From: Candidatus Doudnabacteria bacterium
GTDB taxonomy: Bacteria > Patescibacteriota > Doudnabacteria > UBA920
NCBI GenBank assembly: GCA_031291995.1
Contig: JARLHZ010000009.1
Location: forward strand, 1 to 42,691
Length of the DNA: 42,691 nt
Reading direction: 5' to 3'
The position numbers and the translations under genes were made by a program. Under the pieces are notes generated by a model. It did no database searches. It saw only the letters and a list, made by a program, of their open reading frames with translations, and was not told where the DNA came from. Numbering within the stretch: the first letter of the stretch is position 1; the number at the start of each line of letters is the position of its first letter. This document shows, in pieces, positions 24,210 to 31,810 of the stretch.

Positions 24210-24761
24210 TTAAAATTTGAAATTATTCAATAGTTCGCTTAGGTTTTTGTACAACCCATCCTTACTCCCCTCGTTCTCAATCGTCCAATCCGCCCTGGCA
24301 ATTGGCCCGGCCTGGTGCAAATTTTCGATTTGGGAATAGTCGCGCGATTGCAGGTCGGACTCGGACAACGGCCTGACCGGACGGTTTGCCATCCGCCCCG
24401 CCCGGGTCTTAAACGATGAGTAAATAGCCAAAACTTTAAAATTCTCGCCAAAGGCTTTTTTTAATTCCAAGTATTCTTCCCAGGAGTACATGCTTTCAAT
24501 TATAACCGATGAATTCTCGAAAGCGGATTTTATTGCCGGCATATTGGCAATGGCCATGGCGGCCATGCCATCTTTGGCCCGGAATTCTTCCCGAACCGCC
24601 CTTTCCCCCGCTTCCCCCGGAATCCCGCGCCGGACAGTTTCATCCACCACTGCCTGGCCAAAATAAACTTTGGGCCACCCCGTTTTTTTTAACAAATACT
24701 CCGTCGCCTCCGTTTTCCCGGCCCCGGCCAGTCCAACTATAGCAAGGACAATTTTATCCAT
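24210..24761 (-). CDS. AAA_18-like P-loop kinase in the dTTP cluster
   Basis: A 183-residue P-loop protein starting MDKIVLAIVGLAGAGKTEA, with a Walker A near the N terminus and a lid-like segment RAGRMANRP. The C-terminal RADWTIENEGSKDGLYKNL resembles the IxNxGsxexL element of dephospho-CoA kinases and archaeal nucleotide kinases. The start at 24761 is chosen over an upstream ATG because the P-loop then lies at the usual distance. It shares the general plan of the kinase at 23072. Substrate is unknown. Confidence 0.6.
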   Translation of the reverse strand: MDKIVLAIVGLAGAGKTEATEYLLKKTGWPKVYFGQAVVDETVRRGIPGEAGERAVREEFRAKDGMAAMAIANMPAIKSAFENSSVIIESMYSWEEYLELKKAFGENFKVLAIYSSFKTRAGRMANRPVRPLSESDLQSRDYSQIENLHQAGPIARADWTIENEGSKDGLYKNLSELLNNFKF

Positions 24762-24816
24762 ATAGATTATTAAGCCTCTCAAAGTGGCAAAGAGCACCTT
24801 TGCCACGCGCGCTTCC

Positions 24817-25353
24817 TTACTTTTCTGATTTTAGCTTTACTTCACCCTCGTTTTCCCGTGTTGGAATATCTTCCAGAAAAATTTGCCTGAGTTCTTCGCG
24901 CCACTTGGGATTTTCCGTATAGACTTCCACGCTGACTCCGGCTTCCTTTAACATATCAAGCGCGGACGGGTTTCGATAAACTTTACCGATGACAACGCGC
25001 TTCACCCCGGCCGCGATCACGTACTTGGCACAGTGGATGCAGGGGCTGTACTTGGTGTACATAGTCGAGCCGTCCGTACTGGTTCCTCCCTGCTTGGCAG
25101 CTTGCAAAAGTGAGTTGTGTTCCCCGTGTATAGTACGCACGCAGTGGCCTTCCTCCAGCAAATGTCCGACATCGTCGCAGTGGGGCAAACCCGGAGGGGA
25201 GCCGTTATAGCCGGTCGCGATTATACGATTGTCCTTGACTAAAACCGACCCCGCGTAAAGCCGGTTGCAGGTGCCGCGGGAAGCCACAATTTTGGCTAAA
25301 GCCATAAAATAATCGTCCCAAGAGGGCCGGAAGTGAACTCGTTCTTTATCCAT
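24817..25353 (-). CDS. dCMP deaminase (ComEB-like)
   Basis: The enzyme converts dCMP to dUMP, the substrate of thymidylate synthase. The 178-residue protein has the deaminase zinc site: His and the catalytic Glu in HGEHNSLLQAA, and the two Cys in PCIHCAKYVI. TGYNGSPPGLPHCDD is the family segment for nucleotide binding and extra metal. It is the first gene of the cluster that runs to folA, so together they can make dTTP from dCMP and dUTP. Confidence 0.93.
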   Translation of the reverse strand: MDKERVHFRPSWDDYFMALAKIVASRGTCNRLYAGSVLVKDNRIIATGYNGSPPGLPHCDDVGHLLEEGHCVRTIHGEHNSLLQAAKQGGTSTDGSTMYTKYSPCIHCAKYVIAAGVKRVVIGKVYRNPSALDMLKEAGVSVEVYTENPKWREELRQIFLEDIPTRENEGEVKLKSEK

Positions 25354-25465
25354 AATTTATTGAAAAAATGACTTATTTGAACAAAAAATGGCAAGTCGGA
25401 CGAGTCAGTCTTGTTCAAGCTTTTCTACTCGTTCAATCAATTTATTCTACACCAATTTCAGCGGA

Positions 25466-25494
25466 TTGACAAAAAAAACTTATTGCCTTAAAAT
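25466..25494 (+). promoter_or_regulatory. Strong sigma-70 promoter of an orphan plus-strand unit
   Basis: TTGACA (25466-25471), 17-bp spacer, TAAAAT (25489-25494); start expected near 25501. It points away from the minus-strand dCMP deaminase gene and into a structured leader. Confidence 0.7.
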
Positions 25495-25500
25495 ACTAAC

Positions 25501-25750
25501 AAATGAGCAAAATCTTCTCTTCCAGCCTTATCATTATTATTACTCCGAAGCCGCCGGCCTTGGGAAGAGTTTTAGCGTAAACCTAAACTCCAAACCCCGA
25601 GCCTCGCGGCCCGGGGGTTTTTGTTTGCCGCGTAGCGGCAAACAACCCGCCGAAGCTCCAAAGACAGTCGAGGCGAAGGAGCGTCAGCCACAAGTTTGCG
25701 GTCAAAAGATTGTCACAACCAATCTCTTGCCCACAAAGCGAGGAGCACTT
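25501..25750 (+). ncRNA. Structured leader or small RNA before two unknown genes
   Basis: Three hairpins follow in series. The first is an imperfect GAGTTTTAG/CTAAACTC stem at 25567-25590. The second is AAACCCCG/CGGGGGTTT with inner GCC/GGC, followed by TTTTTGTTT (25592-25622), which is terminator-like. The third is a perfect GTTTGCCGC/GCGGCAAAC stem at 25623-25643. Transcription could end after about 120 nt or read on into the genes, as in attenuation. The rest of the 396-bp gap shows no coding signs. Confidence 0.5.
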
Positions 25751-25921
25751 ATGGATAACACCAAAGTTTTGCTCGACGGTTCCGCCGAGGAACCCGTCAG
25801 CCAAGCAGCCGCCGCGCCGCTTTGCACCAATTCCGCCGCAGAACCTACGGCAAACCGGCAGCAGGAAAATCACCCGTATCCCTTGGGGAACGGATTGACC
25901 TACTTCATACATGTCGGGTGA
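25751..25921 (+). CDS. Small unknown protein, 56 residues
   Basis: The ATG is preceded by GAGGAG at good spacing, one of the clearest ribosome binding sites in the window. The product is Ala-rich (SQAAAAPLCTNSAAEPTANR) and has no recognisable domain. The frame is open far upstream, but only this start has a binding site. A GCCGGC/GCCGGC hairpin follows before the next gene. Confidence 0.4.
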   Translation: MDNTKVLLDGSAEEPVSQAAAAPLCTNSAAEPTANRQQENHPYPLGNGLTYFIHVG

Positions 25922-25969
25922 CAAAACCGCCGGCTCCGCCGGCAAAGACAACTCAAAGGGAGGGGAAAT

Positions 25970-26344
25970 TTGCAAACAAACCAGCAGGTTACGCTTTCGG
26001 GTAAAGCAGGCAGCAACGCGGGGATCTATCGTGGTTACTCTACGCGTATAGAGACACCGCTTTGGGGCCACCGCCTAATCGGGGTAACGCAAGTCGAGGA
26101 ATGGCCGAATGGCACGCTAGTTGTAGCGGCAATCGTTGACGGCGACCACGCTGGCGAACCTTTTTGGGGAATACAACCCTATGATAGCCAAACGGTCGTC
26201 TTAACTCAAAGCCTGCCTCCATCCATTTCGGATGAGGAAGGACAATTCTTCCTCGAATACGCAAACCAGGGTTTGACGTTCGAGGATGACCCTGAATTCT
26301 CGCGCAACCACGCGGCCGACGAAAATTACCCTTGGTGTGTATAA
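25970..26344 (+). CDS. Unknown soluble protein, 124 residues
   Basis: TTG start with GGGAGGGG about 5 nt upstream. The sequence is mixed and protein-like (WGHRLIGVTQVEEWPNGTLVVAAIVDGDHAG), acidic towards the C terminus, without signal peptide or membrane helix; the N-terminal half is probably beta-rich. I do not recognise it. It is followed by a strong plus-strand terminator, which supports a real transcription unit. Confidence 0.6.
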   Translation: MQTNQQVTLSGKAGSNAGIYRGYSTRIETPLWGHRLIGVTQVEEWPNGTLVVAAIVDGDHAGEPFWGIQPYDSQTVVLTQSLPPSISDEEGQFFLEYANQGLTFEDDPEFSRNHAADENYPWCV

Positions 26345-26386
26345 ACGGGCTTTGTGAGAGCGCTTACCGGCGCCAGATGAGCCACC

Positions 26387-26430
26387 GGCAGGCGGACGCA
26401 TTACCATTGCGTCCCCTGCCCTATTTTTTT
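26387..26430 (+). terminator. Terminator of the orphan plus-strand unit
   Basis: GGCAGG-C-GGACGCA pairs with TGCGTCC-CCTGCC (one bulge and mismatch), followed by CTATTTTTTT. Confidence 0.8.
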
Positions 26431-26433
26431 GCA

Positions 26434-26460
26434 CAAAAAAAGCCGCCGGAACGGGCGGCT
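26434..26460 (-). terminator. Terminator of the receiver-protein genes
   Basis: On the minus strand AGCCGCC and GGCGGCT pair around a 6-nt loop, followed by T7. It faces the plus-strand terminator just upstream. Confidence 0.8.
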
Positions 26461-26473
26461 AAAGGGCTTAAAT

Positions 26474-26911
26474 TTAAATTTGGGGTCTCCTAAAATCTTC
26501 TATCCCGTAATTGCGAGGCAGATCGCCTTTGAACATTTTATCCTGGACAACTTTTAAAATTTCCCCGAAATTATTTTGGGATTTGAGCAAATACGCTTCT
26601 ATGCCCAGGCTTTGGGCGGCCTGCATTTCTTCCTGGCTTGCGAAATTAGTCAGGACTACGACCAAAGTGGAAGAAACATTTTGGTCCGGGTAATCCCGAA
26701 CGTGTTTTAAAAAATCCAAACCTTTAACTTTGGGCAGCATCAAATCCAAAATTACCAGTTTGGGCATATGGAACAAAAGTTTTTCCATAGCCGCGGATCC
26801 GTCATCGGCCACGCTAATTTCCAGCCCGAACCCCGAAAGGTAGGCGCTCAGAGCGTTGCGGTATTCTATGTCATCTTCCACAATCAAAACTTTTTTCGAT
26901 AATTCGTCCAT
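26474..26911 (-). CDS. Single-domain response regulator (receiver)
   Basis: A 145-residue CheY-like receiver without output domain. The acidic pocket is VEDD near the N terminus, the phospho-acceptor Asp lies in VILDLMLP, the Thr in VVLTN and the Lys in LLKSQ. It follows a close paralogue by 17 bp. No histidine kinase is in the window. Confidence 0.9.
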   Translation of the reverse strand: MDELSKKVLIVEDDIEYRNALSAYLSGFGLEISVADDGSAAMEKLLFHMPKLVILDLMLPKVKGLDFLKHVRDYPDQNVSSTLVVVLTNFASQEEMQAAQSLGIEAYLLKSQNNFGEILKVVQDKMFKGDLPRNYGIEDFRRPQI

Positions 26912-26928
26912 AACAAATTTTTAAAATT

Positions 26929-27372
26929 TTAATTTTTATCGGGGGTACGAAAATCCAAAACCTCGTCAACCGGCCCTTTTCCGCCTTTAAACAAAATCTC
27001 GCTGGCTTTTTTAAAGACATCCTCAAAACTGGTTTGCGATTTGACGAAGTAAGCGGAAATTTTAAGCTCCTCCGCCGTTTTAATATCCGCTTCGCTGGAT
27101 AAATTACTCAAAATAATCACGGGCATGGCCGCAATTTTTTCGTCGGGGTACGTGCGGATTCTTTTTAAGACCTCAAACCCATGGACTTTGGGCAATAACA
27201 AATCCAAAATAACCAAATCCGGCCGGTGGAATAAAAGCTTTTCCATGGCCATTTCCCCGTCATCGGCTGTGGATATGGTAAAACCGCGGGAAGAAAAATA
27301 ATCGTTTAAAGGGTTGCGGTACGACAGGTCGTCTTCTATAATCAAGATTTTTTTGAACATGTCGTCGTACAT
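26929..27372 (-). CDS. Single-domain response regulator (receiver), paralogue
   Basis: A 147-residue CheY-like receiver with IEDD, the acceptor Asp in VILDLLLP and Lys in FVKSQ. The conserved Thr/Ser is Ser (IILSN). It shares the DDG.AMEKLLFH segment and overall sequence with the next gene, so the two are a tandem duplication. A second in-frame ATG at 27360 (MFKKIL) is an equally good start. Confidence 0.9.
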   Translation of the reverse strand: MYDDMFKKILIIEDDLSYRNPLNDYFSSRGFTISTADDGEMAMEKLLFHRPDLVILDLLLPKVHGFEVLKRIRTYPDEKIAAMPVIILSNLSSEADIKTAEELKISAYFVKSQTSFEDVFKKASEILFKGGKGPVDEVLDFRTPDKN

Positions 27373-27402
27373 AGGGTAATTGACAAAATTGTCAAAATTT
27401 AA

Positions 27403-27461
27403 AAAATTGACATAATTGATACATAATCATTGTGACAATTATGCTCATTTATGTCAATTTT
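27403..27461 (-). terminator. Hairpin after rplA, terminator-like
   Basis: On the minus strand AAAATTGACATAA pairs with TTATGTCAATTTT and T-rich sequence follows. The spacer contains further TTGACA/TGTCAA words in both orientations. Confidence 0.55.
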
Positions 27462-27483
27462 ATTCGGATTTACTCAATACTTA

Positions 27484-28167
27484 TTAAATTTTTACCCTGA
27501 TTCCCGGACCCATGGTGGAGTTCACCGTAACGGACGAGATAAACTGGCCTTTAACGGTAGCGGGACGGCTTTGCTGGATGGACGCAATAAAAGCCTTAAA
27601 GTTTTCCAATAGCTTGGACGATTCAAAATTAGTTTTGCCCACAATTTGGTGGACGTTGCCGCTGTCGTCGTTCTTAAAGTTAACTTTGCCGCCGGCAATT
27701 TCTTTTACCAGCTGGGCAATATTGGCACCCACTGTTCCGGTTTTGGGGTTGGGCATAAGTCCCCTTGTCCCCAAAATTTTGGCAATTTGCGCCAGTTTCG
27801 GCATTAACGCCGGTTCGGCCACAGCCACGTCAAAATCGGTTTTTTCCGTTTCCTTGATTTTTTTAATCAGCTCTTCCCCGCCGACAACAGCCGCGCCGGC
27901 GTCCTTGGCTTCCTTTTCTTTGGCTTCGGTAACGAATGCGGCAACTTTCTTGCTTTTGCCTGTGCCGTTGGGCAAACTCACTGTCCCGCGAACGGACTGG
28001 TCGGTTTTCTTGGCATCAATTAACGTTCGGACATGCACTTCTATGCTGCCGACGAACTTGGTATTACCCGTCTTCTTGGCCAGTTCTATGGCTTCTTCGG
28101 GGCTGTAAACTTTATTCTTGTCCACCAACTCATTGTTGGCCTTAACTCTTTTGGCAATTTTTGCCAT
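27484..28167 (-). CDS. rplA: 50S ribosomal protein L1
   Basis: uL1 forms the L1 stalk and can repress its own mRNA. The 227-residue protein has the family signatures VRGTVSLPNGTGK, LGTRGLMPNPKTGTV and the C-terminal TMGPGIRV. AAAGGAA lies 7 nt before the ATG. It is separated from rplK by a slipin gene, unlike the usual rplK-rplA pair. Confidence 0.97.
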   Translation of the reverse strand: MAKIAKRVKANNELVDKNKVYSPEEAIELAKKTGNTKFVGSIEVHVRTLIDAKKTDQSVRGTVSLPNGTGKSKKVAAFVTEAKEKEAKDAGAAVVGGEELIKKIKETEKTDFDVAVAEPALMPKLAQIAKILGTRGLMPNPKTGTVGANIAQLVKEIAGGKVNFKNDDSGNVHQIVGKTNFESSKLLENFKAFIASIQQSRPATVKGQFISSVTVNSTMGPGIRVKI

Positions 28168-28259
28168 AACTTTATTCCTTTCGTGGTGCTGATGAGTTTA
28201 CTTTAATACGTGACAGTAATAAAATAAGCACTCTCCCACAAATAATTATTATTGATTAT

Positions 28260-29012
28260 TTAGCTCTTTTCATTTTCCATAAACTTCTGGATTTCCTTAA
28301 CGGTACTCATAAACTGGGCCGGGAAGATAATGGTGGAATTCTTTTCAACGGAAATTTCGGACATGGTCTGGAGGTTGCGGAGTTGTAGGGCTATCGGATG
28401 GGCGGCAATGACATCGGCGGCGTCGGCCAGTTTTTGGGCCGATAAAAATTCACCTTCGGCCGCGATAATTTTGGCACGCTTTTCGCGTTCCGCCTCGGCC
28501 TGCTTGGCCATGGCCCTTTGCATATTTTCCGGGAGTTCAATGTCTTTAATTTCCACGGCGGAAACCAAAACTCCCCACTCTTCCGTCCGCTGGTCCAAAG
28601 TGGAACTAATGTCTTTGTTAATAGTGTCGCGTTCGCTCAAAATTTCATCCAGCTGGAATTTTCCCACAATGTTGCGCATGGTGGTTTGGGACAGCTGATT
28701 TATGGCGCTCATCACGTTCTCTATGCCAACGATGGATTTTGTCACGTCGACAATTTTGTAATAAGCCACGGCCGAAACGTTCAGAGACACGTTGTCTTTG
28801 GTAATAATCTGCTGGGCCGGAATCGGCAGGGTGATGGTCCGCAGGTCGACTTTCCGCATCCACGAAAAATACGGGATAATCCAAACCAGCCCCGGATCTT
28901 TAATTGAGGTAATTTTCCCGAACAAAAACACCGCGCCCTTTTGGTACTGCTGGACTACCCGAAATCCGGGAAGGATTATGAAGACGGCAATAATGACAAT
29001 AAGTTCCCACAT
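28260..29012 (-). CDS. Slipin/stomatin-like SPFH protein
   Basis: A 250-residue membrane protein: one N-terminal helix (about residues 3-17), then the SPFH core with VVQQYQKGAVFLFGK, GLVWIIPY and VDLRTITLPIPAQQIITKDNV, and an Ala/Glu-rich helix AMAKQAEAEREKRAKIIAAEGE. These proteins oligomerise at membranes and are often paired with NfeD proteases, none of which is seen here. The start at 29012 (MWEL) is chosen; the upstream in-frame residues come from repeat words. Its place between rplK and rplA is unusual. Confidence 0.88.
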   Translation of the reverse strand: MWELIVIIAVFIILPGFRVVQQYQKGAVFLFGKITSIKDPGLVWIIPYFSWMRKVDLRTITLPIPAQQIITKDNVSLNVSAVAYYKIVDVTKSIVGIENVMSAINQLSQTTMRNIVGKFQLDEILSERDTINKDISSTLDQRTEEWGVLVSAVEIKDIELPENMQRAMAKQAEAEREKRAKIIAAEGEFLSAQKLADAADVIAAHPIALQLRNLQTMSEISVEKNSTIIFPAQFMSTVKEIQKFMENEKS

Positions 29013-29019
29013 AAAATTT

Positions 29020-29105
29020 AGATTTAAATGATTTAAAAGATTGACACGATTGACAAGATTGGGACTGGCAATTCTTGTCAATCATTTAAATCTTATTCAA
29101 TCCTG
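29020..29105. repeat. Hairpin of GATTGACA words between rplK and slipin gene
   Basis: AGATTTAAATGATT (29020-29033) pairs perfectly with AATCATTTAAATCT (29080-29093), and GATTGACAAGA (29048-29058) with TCTTGTCAATC (29073-29083). More GATTGACA variants fill the rest. Confidence 0.8.
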
Positions 29106-29531
29106 TCAATCGATAACGTCCACGCCCATGCTCCGGGCGGTACCGCGAATGATTTTTTCCGCGGCGGCGAGGTCGTTGGCGTTTAAGTCGGGCATTTTCT
29201 TTTCCGCGATTTCGGTAATCTGTTTGGCGGTAATTTTGCCGACTTTGGTGGTCAGCGGATTAGCGCTCCCCTTTTGCAGGCCAATAGCCTTCATAATCAG
29301 GTTAGCGGCCGGCGGAGTTTTTAATATAAAGCTAAAAGACCTATCTTCAAAGATAGTCATAACTATCGGCACAACGGTGTCGCCCATTGCCGCGGTTTTG
29401 TCGTTAAATTCCTTAACGAACCCGGCCAAATTAATGCCATGCGGCCCCAGTGCCGTACCAACCGGCGGTGCCGGCGTGGCCTTCCCGGCGGGAAGCTGGA
29501 GTTTAAGTTGAATCTTTACTTTCTTGGCCAT
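29106..29531 (-). CDS. rplK: 50S ribosomal protein L11
   Basis: uL11 forms the GTPase-associated centre with 23S rRNA. The 141-residue protein starts [32 protein letters not shown] and has the RSMGVD C-terminal end ([10 protein letters not shown]). Length and motifs are normal. It is downstream of nusG as usual, but with a small membrane protein gene in between. Confidence 0.97.
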   Translation of the reverse strand: MAKKVKIQLKLQLPAGKATPAPPVGTALGPHGINLAGFVKEFNDKTAAMGDTVVPIVMTIFEDRSFSFILKTPPAANLIMKAIGLQKGSANPLTTKVGKITAKQITEIAEKKMPDLNANDLAAAEKIIRGTARSMGVDVID

Positions 29532-29569
29532 AAGTTTTTTTGATGGTAGACCGCGTTAATATTTTTTCG

Positions 29570-29624
29570 GTAGAGCCAGCCATCGGCTGGCCGCTATCTT
29601 CGGCCGGGCACTGCCCGGCTCTAC
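29570..29624. repeat. GTAG inverted hairpin pair (REP-doublet-like)
   Basis: The plus strand begins GTAGAGCC and the minus strand, read inward from 29624, also begins GTAGAGCC. Each is followed by its own GC-rich hairpin: AGCC/GGCT on the left and GGGC/GCCC on the right, with GGCC/GGCC in the centre. Outer TAGAGCC/GGCTCTA can close a multi-arm structure. The GTAG head is a hallmark of REP sequences. Only this doublet was seen in the window. Confidence 0.6.
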
Positions 29625-29744
29625 GGTGCGATCGAGATCCCGATAAATACCGGAACCAACCATTCCTTTCAAATTAGATTAAAGATGAAAATTCCATCCG
29701 AATTTCATATTTCGAGAAGCGCGAAGTATGAATTAGGAATAAAA

Positions 29745-29996
29745 TTATTTTTGCAGATTATTCTTTTGCCTTTTCGCGTCAATGGTTTCCATAACAAGCA
29801 CCCCAATGATAATTATTAGGGCTATAGCAGGGAATATATACATCCATGCATTAAATAATAACAGTCTTGCAAACCCACAATCTCCACCAGTACACCCAAC
29901 ATTAGATTTAAAAAATAACCATAAAGCAATTAATCCCGCCGCATAAATTAGTGCTAAAATGGATGTCGTTTTTATAGCTGGGGATATATTAGACAT
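29745..29996 (-). CDS. Small two-helix membrane protein
   Basis: An 83-residue protein with two membrane helices (about residues 12-29 and 47-68) joined by a loop with two Cys (CTGGDC), and a basic C-terminal tail. I do not recognise it. It is AT-richer than nusG and rplK on either side, and lies within the secE-nusG-rplK-rplA cluster. Confidence 0.6.
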   Translation of the reverse strand: MSNISPAIKTTSILALIYAAGLIALWLFFKSNVGCTGGDCGFARLLLFNAWMYIFPAIALIIIIGVLVMETIDAKRQKNNLQK

Positions 29997-30084
29997 AAAT
30001 TAACTTTTATAAATATACTAATGCTAGACTACGGGTATCTTTTGCGTCTCGCGATGGCCAGCGGCGCAAAAAATTCCGGGATGG

Positions 30085-30137
30085 CACAATTCAGTTCCGT
30101 AGTTTTCCGTAGTTCCGTTCTGTTCCGTAGTTCCGCA
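30085..30137. repeat. TTCCGTAGT words downstream of nusG
   Basis: AGTTCCGTAGT, TTTCCGTAGT and TGTTCCGTAGT occur in tandem. The same word is found at 15690-15745 and 31655-31765. Confidence 0.65.
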
Positions 30138-30141
30138 TTGA

Positions 30142-30687
30142 CTATATCTTCTTAACCTGCAAAAAATCAAGTTCAACGGGAGTTTCGCGGCCGAAGATGG
30201 TAACCATAACCTTAACTTTGCCGTGCTGTTCGTCCAGGTTGCCGACTTTGCCTTCGTAATCTTTAAACGGCCCGTCCTGGATTTTTACCAGGTCGCCAAC
30301 CATAAAGTCCACTTTAAACTTCGGTTCGTCCGCGCCCATGCGCTTTTTCAAATAGGCCAGCTCTTCGTCGGAAATCGGGGTCGGCACGGTGCCGGAGCCG
30401 ACGAAACCGGTAACGTTGGGGGTGTTGCGGACCACATACCAGGAATCATCCGTCACTATCATGTCCACCAATACGTAACCCGGAAAGATTTTTTCTTCCA
30501 CGGTGGTGCGGCGGCCTTCCTTAATCTTAATCTTTTTTTCCTTGGGCACGAGCGCCTCAAAAATCTTGTCCTGCATATCCATGGACTCGATTCTCTGCTT
30601 TAAATTCCAGGCGACGCTGTCTTCATAGCCGCTGTACGTATGGAGCACATACCAATGGCGTTCGCCGGTAACTTGTTGTCGACTCAT
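30142..30687 (-). CDS. nusG: Transcription termination/antitermination factor NusG
   Basis: NusG binds RNA polymerase and links it to ribosomes or Rho. The 181-residue protein has the NGN domain (WYVLHTYSGYED, FPGYVLVDM, VRNTPNVTGFVG) and a C-terminal KOW domain (GDLVKIQDGPFKDYEGKV). Length is normal. It follows secE, but a YdjM-like gene is placed between them. Confidence 0.97.
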   Translation of the reverse strand: MSRQQVTGERHWYVLHTYSGYEDSVAWNLKQRIESMDMQDKIFEALVPKEKKIKIKEGRRTTVEEKIFPGYVLVDMIVTDDSWYVVRNTPNVTGFVGSGTVPTPISDEELAYLKKRMGADEPKFKVDFMVGDLVKIQDGPFKDYEGKVGNLDEQHGKVKVMVTIFGRETPVELDFLQVKKI

Positions 30688-30779
30688 ATAGTTCTAGATC
30701 CGCTGATTAGTCGCTGATATTTACGCTGATTGGGACGCCGAAATTATATAGTAACGTCCGCTTCAGGTAACCTCAACGG

Positions 30780-31316
30780 TTATTTAAAATAAATTATTAA
30801 TGCTGTTAATATTGTTAACACTTCCAAATAAAAAGTAAGCCGTTTGAGGTATTGCTGAAAAAAACTCCACCAGTGCCTAAAAAATCTCCGGTCCTGGACA
30901 ATTATATTTGGCGGGAAGCTTAAGGCAAACTGTTTTTTTGACAGCGGCCACAGCCACATGATGCCGTCTTCAACACTGTCTAAAATCAAATGGCTCCAGC
31001 TTGCCAGCCAGACTAGCAAACCGACGGTTTGGATATAGGCGGACCGGGACAGAAAATAAATCAGCAGTCCGGCAATTAACCATAATATTGGGGCGTGGCT
31101 GATTAACCGGCGATGATTATTTTTTTGCGAATTTTTTATGGTAAACGCCTGTTCGCGAAAAAATATCCAAAAATAATCCAAGTCCGGAGCGAAGCCAAAG
31201 AACATCCCCCACCATAGCATCTGGTTCTGCTGAAGCGGCGATAATTCGGGATGGGTAAAGTGTAAAAGTGCTTCGGCGGTTAAAAAACCGGCGGCGATGT
31301 GTCCTGGGGGAAGCAT
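30780..31316 (-). CDS. YdjM-like membrane-bound metal-dependent hydrolase
   Basis: A 178-residue membrane protein with the pattern of the YdjM/LexA-binding hydrolase family: an early His in HIAAGF, APDLDYFW with conserved Asp residues, HRRLISHAPILW and SHLILDSVEDGIMWLWPLS. Three to four membrane helices are visible. The family is thought to hydrolyse lipids or related substrates in the membrane, but its role is uncertain. It sits between secE and nusG. Confidence 0.75.
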   Translation of the reverse strand: MLPPGHIAAGFLTAEALLHFTHPELSPLQQNQMLWWGMFFGFAPDLDYFWIFFREQAFTIKNSQKNNHRRLISHAPILWLIAGLLIYFLSRSAYIQTVGLLVWLASWSHLILDSVEDGIMWLWPLSKKQFALSFPPNIIVQDRRFFRHWWSFFQQYLKRLTFYLEVLTILTALIIYFK

Positions 31317-31454
31317 GTAATGGGCAATGGTTAGTAGTTGTAGAAAGTAGTGGAGAAATTAGGTATTGGTTTTGGTTGCTCGAACCTCAAAATCCACACC
31401 TTACAACTAATGCCTGCACTACCTTCTAAAACCGACAACCATATACTAAATAAT

Positions 31455-31631
31455 CTAACGGGCTAAAATCGCGGTAAATAATTGCAGCATCAGGTAATCA
31501 AAAGCTCCCAACACCAAAGCTACAACTATACTAAATACAATAACGGTAAGAGTATATCGGATAGTATCGCTGCGGCTTGGCCACACCACCTTAAAAAGCT
31601 CGGTTTTTACCTGGCGGAGAAATTCAATCAT
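31455..31631 (-). CDS. secE: Preprotein translocase subunit SecE
   Basis: A 58-residue protein starting MIEFLRQVKTELFKVVWPSR, with the SecE signature (KxE xx KVxWP), followed by one membrane helix (about residues 27-46, LTVIVFSIVVALVLGAF) and a short tail DYLMLQLFTAILAR. SecE clamps the SecY channel. The single-helix form is standard outside enterobacteria. It precedes nusG, as usual, with one gene inserted. Confidence 0.92.
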   Translation of the reverse strand: MIEFLRQVKTELFKVVWPSRSDTIRYTLTVIVFSIVVALVLGAFDYLMLQLFTAILAR

Positions 31632-31654
31632 AATAAGGAACTAGTTAAATTCTA

Positions 31655-31765
31655 ATGATTACACGGAACTACGGAAAACTGCGGAACCTACAGAACCAGG
31701 AACTGTAATATTCGGCTATCCCGAACAAAATAAGTTCCGTAGTTTCCGTAGTTTTCTGTAGTGCC
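31655..31765. repeat. Hairpin of TTCCGTAGT words upstream of secE
   Basis: CACGGAACTACGGAAAACTGCGG on one side and its inverted relatives TTCCGTAGTTTCCGTAGT on the other face each other. It lies in the probable secE leader. Confidence 0.65.
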
Positions 31766-31810
31766 TTTCTTATCTATTTTAAAAGGCCCTGCAGGCCTTT
31801 AAGTTAGCTC

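Noticed and set aside
25388-25750. Upstream extension of the 56-residue frame, giving up to 177 residues.
   Set aside because: It passes through the promoter and three hairpins and has no ribosome binding site; only the ATG at 25751 has one.
27512-28108. A 198-codon plus-strand frame opposite rplA.
   Set aside because: Antisense shadow of a clear ribosomal protein gene, with biased composition and no start signals.
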